Source: Geomicrobium sp. JCM 19038 (lineage in GTDB: Bacteria; Bacillota; Bacilli; Bacillales; Marinococcaceae). Taken from it: a stretch of DNA of 64,000 bases. The position numbers and the translations under genes are program-made. The notes beneath the pieces were generated by a model. It made no database searches and was not told where the DNA came from. It worked only from the letters and a program-made list of their open reading frames with translations. The stretch spans positions 62,001 through 126,000 of the forward strand of contig NZ_BAXA01000009.1 of the NCBI RefSeq assembly GCF_000698125.1, read 5' to 3'. Below, one piece after another: positions 1 through 8,452 of this stretch. The first letter of the stretch is position 1. Every line of letters starts with the position of its first letter.

Positions 1-482
1 AAGGAGAAGTTCTTGCAACCTCAATTAAGGATGCGACGGTCCAAGCGATCTTAATGGGAAAAGCAGGAAGAGCATCAGAATTAAAGGTGACACTACGTGT
101 TGATCCGACAAGTCATTTAGACCCTTTACCAGATCATATGGGCTCATCACAAATCATTTCAATCATTGGGAACGTTATCGATAATGCTTTGGAAGCAGCT
201 CTAGTGAAAGAAGTGCCGCAAGTCACTGTTTTTATTACAGATATTGGTGATGATGTTGTATTTGAAATTAGTGATAACGGTAATGGATTACCATCTAGTT
301 TATATGATACTACTAAACGTGGTTTCTCCACTAAAGGCCGTTCAAGGGGATTTGGACTTTCGATCGTTGAAGAATTAGTGTCGCATTTTGAAGGATGGTT
401 TGAGCATCACTCGTTGCCAGAAGGTGGAAGTTTGTTTTCAATTTATTTACCTAAAACGTTAAGGAGGGAGAGCGATGATTGA
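1..482 (+). CDS. Sensor histidine kinase, CitA/DcuS/MalK type (C-terminal part, cut by window edge)
   Basis: Only the C-terminal catalytic part is present; the frame is already open at base 3, so the gene begins before the window. Visible ATPase motifs are the N box (IIGNVIDNALEAA), the G1 box (DNGNGLP) and the G2 box (GRSRGFGLSIVEEL). The stretch ILMGKAGRASE just before the N box is typical of the CitA/DcuS/DctS kinases that sense di- or tricarboxylates with an extracytoplasmic PAS domain; that sensor part is not in view. It overlaps the following response regulator by 8 bases and lies upstream of a tricarboxylate transporter, so citrate-like or C4 acids are the likely signal. The exact ligand cannot be told. 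Confidence 0.9.
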   Translation, partial: GEVLATSIKDATVQAILMGKAGRASELKVTLRVDPTSHLDPLPDHMGSSQIISIIGNVIDNALEAALVKEVPQVTVFITDIGDDVVFEISDNGNGLPSSLYDTTKRGFSTKGRSRGFGLSIVEELVSHFEGWFEHHSLPEGGSLFSIYLPKTLRRESDD

Positions 483-1146
483 CGTTCTGATTTGTGAAGA
501 TGATTTTCGTATTGCCGATATCCATAAATCGCTAATTGAACAATATGCTGAATTGAATTGTATAGGGAAAACGAATTCAATTATAGATACAAAAAGGATG
601 TTAGAGGAGAATAAGGTTGATTTATTGTTATTAGATATTTATTTGCCTGATGATATTGCAGTGAAGAGGCTCGGAGAATTCAGAGTATTGCGACCTAATT
701 TAGATGTGATTGTTGTCTCTGCTTCAAATCATGATGAGCACATCAAAAAGTCATTGCGATATGGGGTTTATGATTACATTTTAAAAACAGATTCTTTAAA
801 GCGCTTAAAGTCTTCATTAACGAGTTATATAAAATACTTTCATGCAATTGAAGCGCAGCAAACGTTCAATCAAGATACGATTGATCACCTCATTTATAAG
901 CAACAGCAATATGAACCGATAAAAGTGCTTCCGAAAGGAATTGATGGAATTACACTAGATTTAGTACGGCATCAATTAATGACTCATCAGGATGGCCTCA
1001 CAGCAGAAGAATTAAGTGAACATCTAGGTGCATCTAGAACGACAGCGAGGCGTTACCTTGAATACTTAATTCGCTTAAAACACGCGAAAGTCATGCCGAT
1101 TTACGGCATTGTTGGTCGACCTGAACGGCGTTATTTTTCTTTATAA
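475..1146 (+). CDS. Response regulator, CitB/DctR/MalR family
   Basis: 223 residues. The N-terminal receiver domain shows the acidic pair E8-D9-D10, the phosphoacceptor D54 (LLLLDIYLP) and K104 (YILKTD). The C-terminal part (about 155-223) carries a helix-turn-helix (LTAEELSEHLGASRTTARRYLEYL) of the kind found in CitB/DctR regulators, not the OmpR or NarL kinds. The ATG overlaps the kinase end, giving translational coupling with the Shine-Dalgarno AAGGAGGGAG just upstream. It probably switches on the tctCBA genes that follow, and an inverted repeat at 1160-1182 is a candidate target. The order kinase-regulator-transporter is the standard arrangement for these systems. Confidence 0.92.
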   Translation: MIDVLICEDDFRIADIHKSLIEQYAELNCIGKTNSIIDTKRMLEENKVDLLLLDIYLPDDIAVKRLGEFRVLRPNLDVIVVSASNHDEHIKKSLRYGVYDYILKTDSLKRLKSSLTSYIKYFHAIEAQQTFNQDTIDHLIYKQQQYEPIKVLPKGIDGITLDLVRHQLMTHQDGLTAEELSEHLGASRTTARRYLEYLIRLKHAKVMPIYGIVGRPERRYFSL

Positions 1147-1159
1147 ACGGACCGCTATG

Positions 1160-1182
1160 AACAATATGAATTTAATATTGTT
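1160..1182. promoter_or_regulatory. Inverted repeat between regulator and transporter, candidate operator
   Basis: AACAATAT, a 7-base spacer, then ATATTGTT form a perfect 8-base inverted repeat between the response regulator and tctC. It lies upstream of the attenuator-like hairpin and could be a binding site for the CitB-type regulator. This is inferred from position only. Confidence 0.35.
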
Positions 1183-1196
1183 TATGCTACTTATGA

Positions 1197-1237
1197 ATCT
1201 TAGGATGTAAACGGTTACATTCTAAGATTTTTCTTTT
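1197..1237 (+). terminator. Rho-independent terminator between the two-component genes and tctC
   Basis: The stem ATCTTAGGATGTAA / TTACATTCTAAGAT has a 4-base ACGG loop and one non-Watson-Crick pair, and is followed by TTTTCTTTT. It ends about 30 bases before the tctC start, so the transporter probably has its own promoter or is reached by read-through. Confidence 0.75.
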
Positions 1238-1268
1238 AGTATCTGTTAGTAACTAAAGGAGGGGTAGC

Positions 1269-2291
1269 ATGAAGAAATTAGTTTCAGTAAGTGCAAGCTC
1301 GTTTTTAACGTTGGTAATGCTGTCTGCTTGTTCAGATAATGGGTCGGAAGAAGCTGCGTCATCGGATCAAGGGGAATGGTCACCGACGAACAACCTTGAA
1401 TTTGTCGCACCTGCTGGTGCTGGTGGAGGTTGGGATACAACCGCAAGAATGGCAGCCCAAGCATTTGAAGAAGCAGGTATTGTTGATGTCGGAATTGGCG
1501 TTATTAATCGAGAAGGTGGCGGAGGAGCTGTAGGGTGGTCTTATATCGCGAATCAGGCTGGAGATCCCCACTATTTATTTGCAGCATCCCCACCATTACT
1601 CTTAATTCCACTAAATGGCCAATCTGAATACAGTTATGAAGATTTTACGCCAATTGCTAACGTCATTGCTGATTTTGGAGCATTTGCAGTACGAGACGAT
1701 GCACCGTGGCAAGATTTAAATGAGTTGTTTGAAGACATGCAAGATGAATCGAGTTCAATTACAGTTGTTGGAGAATCCGCACCTGGAAGTATGGACCATG
1801 TTCAATTCGTCAATATCGCAAAAGCTGCTGGAGTGGACCCGGGTAGCATTACGTATGTTTCGGCTCAAGATGGTAGTGCGATGACGAATTTATTAAATGG
1901 AAGTGTAGACGTTTATTCTACAGGTGTGACAGAAACGATCGAACAAGTACGTGCAGGTGAAGTTCGAGTGCTTGCAGTAACAGCAGAAGAACGTCTTGAA
2001 GGAGACACAGTGGAAGATTATCCAACAGCTATTGAGCAAGGAATAGATGAGGTATTCGTTAACTGGCGTGGATTTTTCGGTCCACCGGATATGACTGAAG
2101 CTGAAGTTGAGTATTACGTAAATGCATTTACTGAATTAAATGAGTCGGAAGAATGGGATGCCGTAAGAGAACGGTATTCATGGGATGAATACTTTATGGT
2201 CGGCGAGGAATATAAGCAATTTCTAGAGGAACAAAATGAAGAGATGAGACTGCTTTTAGAAGAGCTCGATCTATACGGAGAGAGTGAGTAA
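1269..2291 (+). CDS. tctC: Tripartite tricarboxylate transporter substrate-binding lipoprotein (TctC/Bug family)
   Basis: 340 residues. Residues 1-21 form a lipoprotein signal with lipobox LSAC (C21). The mature part has the Bug-family features: WSPTNNLEFVAPAGAGGGWDTTAR near the N-terminus, then GGGAVGW, and GSVDVYSTGVTETIEQVRAGEVRVLAVTAEER in the second lobe. It captures a carboxylate outside the membrane and delivers it to TctA/TctB. The ATG follows AAAGGAGGGG at good spacing, and the tctB start lies 3 bases after its stop. The product is intact. The substrate could be citrate, another tricarboxylate or a dicarboxylate; Bug proteins are too diverse to say. Confidence 0.93.
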   Translation: MKKLVSVSASSFLTLVMLSACSDNGSEEAASSDQGEWSPTNNLEFVAPAGAGGGWDTTARMAAQAFEEAGIVDVGIGVINREGGGGAVGWSYIANQAGDPHYLFAASPPLLLIPLNGQSEYSYEDFTPIANVIADFGAFAVRDDAPWQDLNELFEDMQDESSSITVVGESAPGSMDHVQFVNIAKAAGVDPGSITYVSAQDGSAMTNLLNGSVDVYSTGVTETIEQVRAGEVRVLAVTAEERLEGDTVEDYPTAIEQGIDEVFVNWRGFFGPPDMTEAEVEYYVNAFTELNESEEWDAVRERYSWDEYFMVGEEYKQFLEEQNEEMRLLLEELDLYGESE

Positions 2292-2294
2292 CAC

Positions 2295-2753
2295 ATGGCG
2301 TTAACCGTTCATCGTGGCGTTTCTATTGTTCTTATTATTATCGCCATTTTTTATTTGTATCTAGCTTTTCAATTGCCTAGCTTTATGAATACGGTCATTG
2401 ACGCAGATACAATACCGAAGATTACTGGGTTTCTACTCATCATTCTTTCTGTTCTCTATTTCTTTATGCCTGTGAAAGAAACGGAAGTAGAAAAAGAAAA
2501 ACGCACTGAAGCAAAAAATGATTGGCGTTACATTCTCGGTATGTTCATCATGACGTTTTTATACATTACGCTTTTAGAGGTTAGTGGATTTTTAGTAACT
2601 TCTATCGTATTTATTTTCGTTTGCACACGTATGCTCGGATACAAAAAATGGAAGACGAATAGTATTGTTTCAGTTCTTGTGCCACTTTTCTTGTATTTAA
2701 GCTTTACGTTTTTACTAAATGTTCGATTGCCAACCGGATTCATGCCATTTTAG
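2295..2753 (+). CDS. tctB: Tripartite tricarboxylate transporter small membrane subunit (TctB family)
   Basis: 152 residues with four predicted membrane segments (about 10-30, 42-59, 78-100 and 120-142), the usual layout of TctB. The charged linker KETEVEKEKRTEAKND separates segments 2 and 3. It sits between the binding protein and the large permease, as in other TctCBA systems. It is supported mainly by position, length and hydropathy, since the family is poorly conserved in sequence. Confidence 0.88.
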   Translation: MALTVHRGVSIVLIIIAIFYLYLAFQLPSFMNTVIDADTIPKITGFLLIILSVLYFFMPVKETEVEKEKRTEAKNDWRYILGMFIMTFLYITLLEVSGFLVTSIVFIFVCTRMLGYKKWKTNSIVSVLVPLFLYLSFTFLLNVRLPTGFMPF

Positions 2754-2768
2754 GGAGGGTACTTAGAG

Positions 2769-4273
2769 ATGATTGATTTTAGTGGAATATTAAGTGCCTT
2801 CAGATGGCAATTAGTTTAGAAGGAATACTTTTTGTGTTTATTGGCGTCTTTGTAGGAACATTTATTGGACTTATGCCAGGGTTAGGTCCAATTAGTGCCA
2901 TTGCCATCATGATTCCGATGACGTATAACATGGATCCAACCATTGCTCTTGTCATGATGGCAGGCGTTTATTACGGAGCGATCTTCGGTGGGTCGACGTC
3001 CTCTATTCTCCTAAATGCTCCTGGGGTTGCCGGAACCGTTGCAACATCTTTTGATGGGTATCCTATGGCGCAACAAGGGAAAGCAGGGAAAGCACTTGCT
3101 ATTGCAGCTATTGCAGCATTTATTGGGGGAACAGTAAGTGTTGTATTCCTCATGTTATTCGCACCTGTTTTATCAAGTGTTGCGATTCAGTTCGGACCTC
3201 CAGAATACTTTGCACTCATGTTACTCGGACTGACTGCGATTGCAAGCTTATCTTCAGGATCAACGATTAAAGCTCTCATGTCTGCGTTACTCGGAATTAT
3301 GGTCGTAACCATCGGTATTGATGCGCAAACGGGTACAGTTCGATTTACGTTTGGGAGTGCTAATTTATTGGAAGGCATCGATTTCTTAGTGATTGCATTA
3401 GGGATCTTTGCGCTTGCGGAAGTTTGTGCGTTAATTATTAACCGCCAGAAGACAACCTTTAATGCGAAGACGATTGGTAGTCTGAAAATAACGAAAGAGG
3501 ACTTTAAAGAAATGGTTGGACCGATGAGTCGTCAATCTGTTTTAGGTTTTATCATCGGTGTTTTACCTGGTGCTGGTGCAACAATTGCTTCGTTTATCGG
3601 TTATACGACGGAAAAGCGATTCGCAAAAAATCCCGATGAATTTGGTAAAGGTTCCATTAAAGGATTAACAGCTCCAGAAACGGCGAATAATGCAGCAACG
3701 AGTGGTGCATTTGTGCCGTTACTTAGTCTCGGTATCCCAGGTTCGGGAACGACTGCGGTCATGTTAGGGGCTTTACTCGTATTGAATGTACAGCCAGGTC
3801 CATTACTCATGACAGAGAATCCCACGCTATTCTGGGGTGTCATAATGAGTATGTACATCGGGAATATATTCTTATTAATTCTGAACTTACCCCTTATCCC
3901 GTACATTTCAAAAATCTTAGCGATCCCAAGACCGATGCTGATCTCATTGGTTGTCGTGTTCTGTATCATTGGGGTATATTCAATTAGTTTTAGTATCTTT
4001 GATTTATACGTATTGCTGGCTTTTGGGGTGATTGGCTATTTAATGAGAATGTTCCAATTCCCCGCAGCGCCGTTTATTCTTGCGTTTATCCTAGGTGGAA
4101 TGCTCGAGCAATCATTCCGACAAGCGATGACGATTTCAGGTAATGATGTCTCGATCTTTATCTCAAATCCATTGTCAGCTACGTTACTTGCTTTGGCTGC
4201 AGTCTCATTCTTGTTCCCTCTTTGGCAAAGTTATCGGAAAAAGAAGAAGAACAATCAATCATTGTCTATGTAA
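2769..4273 (+). CDS. tctA: Tripartite tricarboxylate transporter large permease TctA (one probable frameshift)
   Basis: About 500 residues and roughly ten or more membrane segments. The family motif GTFIGLMPGLGPISAIA is near the N-terminus, and the repeated signature GVLPGAGATIASFIGY plus GIPGSGTTAVMLGALL lie in the second half. The longest open frame starts at 2804, but the natural start is ATG 2769 behind GGGAGG. From there MIDFSGILSAF runs into a stop. Restoring one T in GCCTTCAG near 2799 joins it to QMAISLEGILFVFIGV, the sequence expected at a TctA N-terminus. I therefore read one gene with a one-base deletion, most likely a sequencing error. It forms the transport channel with TctB. Confidence 0.9.
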
Positions 4274-4596
4274 GAGTAAGTAGACAAAGTCATCTTACTC
4301 ATTCAGTGTTGCGTGTGTAATTACACTATGTAGTCCAAATGCGTTGTCGTGTCTGAGACGTCTATAGGAGTCGTTAGCCTGAAGAGCAGAAGTCATTTAT
4401 TCGTTGTTAGTACTTAGACAATACGTGACAGTTTCTTAGCAACCCGAGAACTTCTACATGCAGAAGATCTCGGGTTGTTTAAATTTGAAGAATTCTACAT
4501 TTGTAACCAATGCTTAAGCTTTTGTTGACCTTCTGTTGAGGCTAGTGAAGTAATCTAGCGATAACAACTAATTTGTATCGTTTGGAGGTCATAGCA
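4274..4596. other. Intergenic stretch after tctA
   Basis: No gene is seen. It holds a short inverted repeat at 4274-4300 (GAGTAAG / CTTACTC, no T-run) and the strong terminator at 4441-4485. The last 25 bases include the Shine-Dalgarno GGAGGT of the next gene. Confidence 0.6.
4441..4485 (+). terminator. Rho-independent terminator of the tct operon
   Basis: A 15-base stem (AACCCGAGAACTTCT / AGAAGATCTCGGGTT, one mismatch) with loop ACATGC, followed by GTTTAAATTT. It lies 170 bases after tctA with no other gene between. Confidence 0.75.
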
Positions 4597-5007
4597 TTGA
4601 ATTCAACCAAGCAGCACCACATCCTCGCTCATCCGTTTGCGTTAGATTTAGTGAATGCATCTGAAAATGAAGCTAGTGAGAAAGAACAACGAACGTACAC
4701 GACGTTTTTAACGTCAATTGGATATGTAGTTGGGGTTGTAAATGTGCATATTGAAATGGTTCCGTTACAAGAAGAAAACAGTGAGGTATCCATGATGATC
4801 AATGAGGAGAAAACTTATTCTTTGCCTTCATACATAGAGGCAATTCAGTCAATTGCTCACCCAGGTAAAAAAGAAGACGTTGCGATCTATTTGTCAGATG
4901 TGCGCATTTACCCAAACCTACAAGTAGAACATTCTTATAAGTTAACGCATGTAACACTGTATACTGATCAAATTATTGGAGTCATACCTGGCGATTTTGG
5001 ACAATAA
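4597..5007 (+). CDS. Hypothetical protein
   Basis: 136 residues from TTG 4597, which is preceded at proper spacing by GGAGGT (4584-4589). The open frame extends 24 bases further upstream but lacks a ribosome site there. There is no signal peptide or membrane segment. The protein is mixed alpha/beta with the recognisable stretch TYTTFLTSIGYVVGVVNVHIEMVPL and a later VAIYLSDVRIYPNLQVEHSYKLTHVTLY. I do not recognise a family. It stands alone between two terminators, so it is probably transcribed by itself. Codon use resembles its neighbours. Confidence 0.7.
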   Translation: MNSTKQHHILAHPFALDLVNASENEASEKEQRTYTTFLTSIGYVVGVVNVHIEMVPLQEENSEVSMMINEEKTYSLPSYIEAIQSIAHPGKKEDVAIYLSDVRIYPNLQVEHSYKLTHVTLYTDQIIGVIPGDFGQ

Positions 5008-5024
5008 AATTTTACGTAGTACTT

Positions 5025-5055
5025 AAAAAAAAGCAGATTCCACTCTGCTTTTTTA
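5025..5055 (+). terminator. Rho-independent terminator
   Basis: AAAAAAGCAGA, loop TTCCAC, TCTGCTTTTTT. It lies directly after the hypothetical gene ending at 5007. Confidence 0.85.
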
Positions 5056-5174
5056 GTTTGTCATCAAAGTATTTTGTGGTATGGTTTGTTTTGCATCTAG
5101 GATATTGAATGGGATCAACGATGAATTGAAACTCTAAATGTAATTCTTAATAGATCGAAAAGGAGGCCACCACA

Positions 5175-6074
5175 GTGAATAAAGGAGAACTTAAGCAACT
5201 TGTAGATAACCATCGGCTATTCATTCAAGAAGAATCAATTCAGATAAATGAATCAGGTGTTGATTTTCAAGTTGCGCATGCGAAAGATACTGATGGAGAG
5301 CCGTGGATTATTCGCATTCCTCGTAGAAAAGAGTCTATGAGAAATGCAAAAGTGGAAAAGCAAGCACTTGATGTGTTGGAGCGCACGGTGAATTTCCAAG
5401 TACCAACTTGGTCTGTTTTTTCAGAAGAAGTTATTGCATACAAGCAATTAAAGGGATCTCCTGCGGCAACAATTGACCTTGAGCAGCTAGGTTACAAGTG
5501 GAGCTTTGATGAGAAGAATGTGCCGAAAGAATACATTCAGTCACTTGGGTCAGTGATGGCAAATCTACACACTGTAGAACCGAAGGAATTTAGAGACATT
5601 CCTATGCAAACCTTAACTGCTAATGAATTAAAGGTTTCAATGAAACAGCGCATGGAGCGAGTGAATGAGGCGTATAACATTCATCCTGATTTGTGGGAGC
5701 GATGGCAGACGTGGTTAGAAAAAGACAATTGGCCATCCTTCGTCGGAGTAAAGCATGGAGATTTGCACCCAGCTCACATACTCCTAAATGACGAGCATCG
5801 CGTAACCGGACTCATTGATTGGACAGAAATAGGAATTGGTGACAGTTCCGTAGATTTTATGTCTCATTTATTGCTCTTTGGTGACGAAGGGCTAAAGAAA
5901 TTAATCGCTGCATACGATAATGCCGGTGGAAGGACATGGTCCGGGATGGAAGATCATATTAAAGAATTGTTATCAACGAGTGCCATTACCGTTGCTGAAT
6001 ATGCACAAGTGTCCGGATTACAAGACATGCATGAAACAGCAAAAACTATGCTCTCTCAACGAGGAGAGAGTTAA
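5175..6074 (+). CDS. Macrolide 2'-phosphotransferase-like kinase (Mph family)
   Basis: 299 residues, the usual Mph length. It has the aminoglycoside/macrolide phosphotransferase fold: the ATP-binding N-lobe includes PWIIRIPRR (about 43-51) and the paired glutamate region VEKQALDVL. The catalytic loop is HGDLHPAHILLND (194-206, catalytic D196) and the metal-binding motif is IDWTEIGIGD (D215). The spacing and wording of these motifs match Mph enzymes, which inactivate erythromycin-type macrolides by phosphorylating the 2'-hydroxyl with GTP. Start GTG 5175 follows AAGGAGGCC. No mobile element is nearby and base composition is like the surroundings, so it looks like a chromosomal intrinsic gene. 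Activity on macrolides is inferred, not shown. Confidence 0.82.
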   Translation: MNKGELKQLVDNHRLFIQEESIQINESGVDFQVAHAKDTDGEPWIIRIPRRKESMRNAKVEKQALDVLERTVNFQVPTWSVFSEEVIAYKQLKGSPAATIDLEQLGYKWSFDEKNVPKEYIQSLGSVMANLHTVEPKEFRDIPMQTLTANELKVSMKQRMERVNEAYNIHPDLWERWQTWLEKDNWPSFVGVKHGDLHPAHILLNDEHRVTGLIDWTEIGIGDSSVDFMSHLLLFGDEGLKKLIAAYDNAGGRTWSGMEDHIKELLSTSAITVAEYAQVSGLQDMHETAKTMLSQRGES

Positions 6075-6558
6075 ACTTTGTAATTAATGAATTGATGGTT
6101 GCTCATCGTTTTTATAATCTCTAAGTAACTGTCAATGTCTTAACATACTCCACTTCAGAGAAGAATGTCTAATAACTTTCAAGGGGTAGTAATAGGGTTA
6201 AGCTACCCCTTAAGCTACATAAGCTAGGTTTTTAATTTTTGAAATTTTTATGGGAACATGATCTATTATGAAGATGTTAGAGAGTTTGGTGAGTGGTAAC
6301 ATCAAGTTTACATAGGTCCGAGTACGAGGTGGAATAGGTATACTCCAGTATACATTTATTCCCAAATAGATTATTGAAGATAAATTGTTAATGGTCCACG
6401 TCCGGCATACTTGCGAAATTAAAAAACCTGCTAAATGGATGGTTATTGAGGCAATCCGTCGTACGCGTTACCGTTTTTTGAATGAAACTTCTTTTCATGC
6501 TTGTTCGTATACAATAAAAGCAGATTACGAAACGTGTTAAAGAGGAGGGTGCTGATTA
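6075..6558. other. Intergenic stretch, no gene seen
   Basis: 484 bases without a convincing reading frame. It contains a hairpin at 6181-6210 (AAGGGGTAG / CTACCCCTT) that may end transcription of the preceding kinase gene although the T-run is 25 bases further on, and an AT-rich segment at 6225-6260. Nothing else is recognised. Confidence 0.5.
6181..6210 (+). terminator. Weak hairpin, possible terminator
   Basis: A perfect 9-base stem AAGGGGTAG / CTACCCCTT with a 12-base loop. A T-rich tract appears only about 25 bases downstream, so terminator function is uncertain. Confidence 0.35.
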
Positions 6559-7221
6559 ATGTTTCGCTTTATTCGTCGACGAAAACATTTGAATAAGATT
6601 AAGAAAGTGAAAGAAGGAGACGGTCATTTATTAAAGTCGTATCGATTCTGGCACATCCTTACACGTTCCGTATTTTATTTAAAGTTAAAAAATGAGCAAG
6701 ATGAAAAATTAATCTATGCCATTAATTACAGTTATTGGGCGGATGACTATGAGGTTGACCTCTATTTGAATGGCAAGCACGCGGCTTCGTCGAAATTGCC
6801 TGCAACATTTCCAGTCTATGGCGGTGTCATCGAGATGGCAATTGGTTCATATGGGTTTAGTCGCGCTCATTATGTTCCGAATCATGGAGAACCCTATCCG
6901 TTGCTTCCAGACCGACAGTCCGTTAGAGGGCTTCGCCTAAGATTTCATAATCGTTTCAAGAAAATAAGTACTGTTATCGGAATTATCGCTGCACTCACGT
7001 TACTCGCCTCCGTGTTCCTTAGCCTTCCACAGTTAATTGAATACCTATCACAAATCCCTTGGGTTGAAGAGAATATTGGAACTTTTGTTTCACCAGTATC
7101 TTTACCGGGTTGGGCAAACGTAACGCTCATTACTGCAGGAATTCTAGCTGCAACTGAAAGGGCGCTTATGTTACGAAGTCATTGGTTAATAGATATGGAA
7201 ACAAGTTATTGGGATCATTAA
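6559..7221 (+). CDS. Hypothetical membrane protein
   Basis: 220 residues, not recognised. The N-terminus is very basic (FRFIRRRKHLNKIKKVKE). Residues 25-130 form a soluble beta-rich domain containing YAINYSYWADDYEVDLYLNGKHAASS. Then follow two hydrophobic segments at about 137-156 and 184-200, the second within GWANVTLITAGILAATERALM. Start ATG 6559 has AAAGAGGAGGGTG at good spacing. It is transcribed alone. The domain before the membrane segments could be cytoplasmic, given the positive N-terminus. No function is assigned. Confidence 0.75.
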   Translation: MFRFIRRRKHLNKIKKVKEGDGHLLKSYRFWHILTRSVFYLKLKNEQDEKLIYAINYSYWADDYEVDLYLNGKHAASSKLPATFPVYGGVIEMAIGSYGFSRAHYVPNHGEPYPLLPDRQSVRGLRLRFHNRFKKISTVIGIIAALTLLASVFLSLPQLIEYLSQIPWVEENIGTFVSPVSLPGWANVTLITAGILAATERALMLRSHWLIDMETSYWDH

Positions 7222-7535
7222 CAATGAAGACAGTTAAATACTATCCCGAGCTGTTGATAAACATAGAAGTGTTAGATAAGTGCTAAAGCAGATAAAGTAA
7301 TTTATGTGAGGAAGCTTGTCGCGATCGTAATTGCAATACTAGTCGGTGATCACTACATCATCGCGTATATGTTGGAATTTTCCTACCTTAGTCAAGCAAA
7401 ATTACTATAATCCCAACATAAAGAAGCTAAATCACCACATAAACGTAACTATGCTAGGATTTTGCTTCTAGAAATTAAGCTAAATGATGAAAATCCTCGC
7501 AGACACGAGCAGGGCTGTGCAACCTTTAAACTATG
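7222..7535. other. Intergenic stretch, no gene seen
   Basis: About 310 bases between a plus-strand and a minus-strand gene. I see no reading frame with a ribosome site, no RNA gene and no repeat before the bidirectional terminator at 7536-7573. Confidence 0.5.
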
Positions 7536-7573
7536 AAAGAAAGCGTTGGTTCACAAAACCAACGCTTTCTTTT
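7536..7573. terminator. Bidirectional terminator
   Basis: AAAGAAAGCGTTGGTT, loop CACA, then AACCAACGCTTTCTTT. The T-rich tract on each side makes it useful in both directions. It abuts the stop of the minus-strand methyltransferase. Confidence 0.88.
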
Positions 7574-8344
7574 CTATTCCTCTTTATATGCACTAAAACG
7601 TAGTCGTACGTAATCGGCGTACCATTGTTCACCGTCACGTAATGCAGGCTCTGCAAATTGAATGGTTCGCTCGAGCACTTCTTCACGTACTTCAGCATCA
7701 AGAGGCTGTAGCAATGGATCTGCGAAGTTCTGCATCCATGTCTTTAGCCCCTCCGCGCCACCTTGTAGTGGAGTTGGACGTTTGAAGTATGTAGCATTTT
7801 CTACGATAAAACCGTGTTTTTCGAGCAACGTCGTGTATTCACCAAGACTTGGGAAGTACCATGGGAAAATCGCTGGCATCGGCTCTTGACCGATCTCTAC
7901 AAAGGCCATATTTACAGCAGCAATGATCGTTGCAATGTTATCGTTTGCACCCATCTCACCGACAAATCGGCCACCTGGTTTCAGTGATTTTGAGACCGCT
8001 TTCAACACGGGTTCAGGTTCAGTCATCCAATGAAGTGCAGCGTTAGAGAAGACAGCGTCTACTCGCTCATCAACTTTAAAGTCTTTCGCATCAATAACTT
8101 CGAACGAGAGCTCAGGAAACTTTCCTCGTGCGGTTTTAATCATCGATTCAGAAGAATCAATGCCATGAACGGTTGCCCCTGACTTCGCAATTCGAGCAGC
8201 CAATTCCCCAGTTCCACATCCTAAATCAACGATGTGATCCCCTTGTTTTGGTGCGAGCCAATCATCAAGCAAGCTTTTGCCGTATTGTGAGACATAAGAT
8301 GCCGTATCATCGTAAAGGGAAGGATCCCATTCTTTTGCAGTCAT
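7574..8344 (-). CDS. Class I SAM-dependent methyltransferase (trans-aconitate methyltransferase-like)
   Basis: 256 residues from the ATG at 8344, which has AAGGAG ten bases upstream; the open frame runs 24 codons further upstream without a ribosome site. Motif I (VDLGCGTGELAARIA), the acidic residue after strand 2 (GIDSSESMI), and DAVFSNAALHWM after motif II mark a small-molecule methyltransferase using S-adenosylmethionine. The layout resembles trans-aconitate 2-methyltransferase and related YcgJ-type enzymes, but the substrate cannot be read from sequence. It is divergent from the GNAT gene, with 108 bases between the starts, and ends at a shared terminator. Confidence 0.85.
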   Translation of the reverse strand: MTAKEWDPSLYDDTASYVSQYGKSLLDDWLAPKQGDHIVDLGCGTGELAARIAKSGATVHGIDSSESMIKTARGKFPELSFEVIDAKDFKVDERVDAVFSNAALHWMTEPEPVLKAVSKSLKPGGRFVGEMGANDNIATIIAAVNMAFVEIGQEPMPAIFPWYFPSLGEYTTLLEKHGFIVENATYFKRPTPLQGGAEGLKTWMQNFADPLLQPLDAEVREEVLERTIQFAEPALRDGEQWYADYVRLRFSAYKEE

Positions 8345-8452
8345 GAGTAGTAAACTCCTTTCTTTAATTCTTAAGTATATGGAAAAAAAGTCGAAAAGCC
8401 AATAGGAATGGTACAATGAAATCCGACAAAATGTTACAACTTGGAGGTATTC

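Noticed and set aside
3601-3969. 122-codon minus-strand frame inside tctA
   Set aside because: A shadow of the permease frame with no ribosome site.
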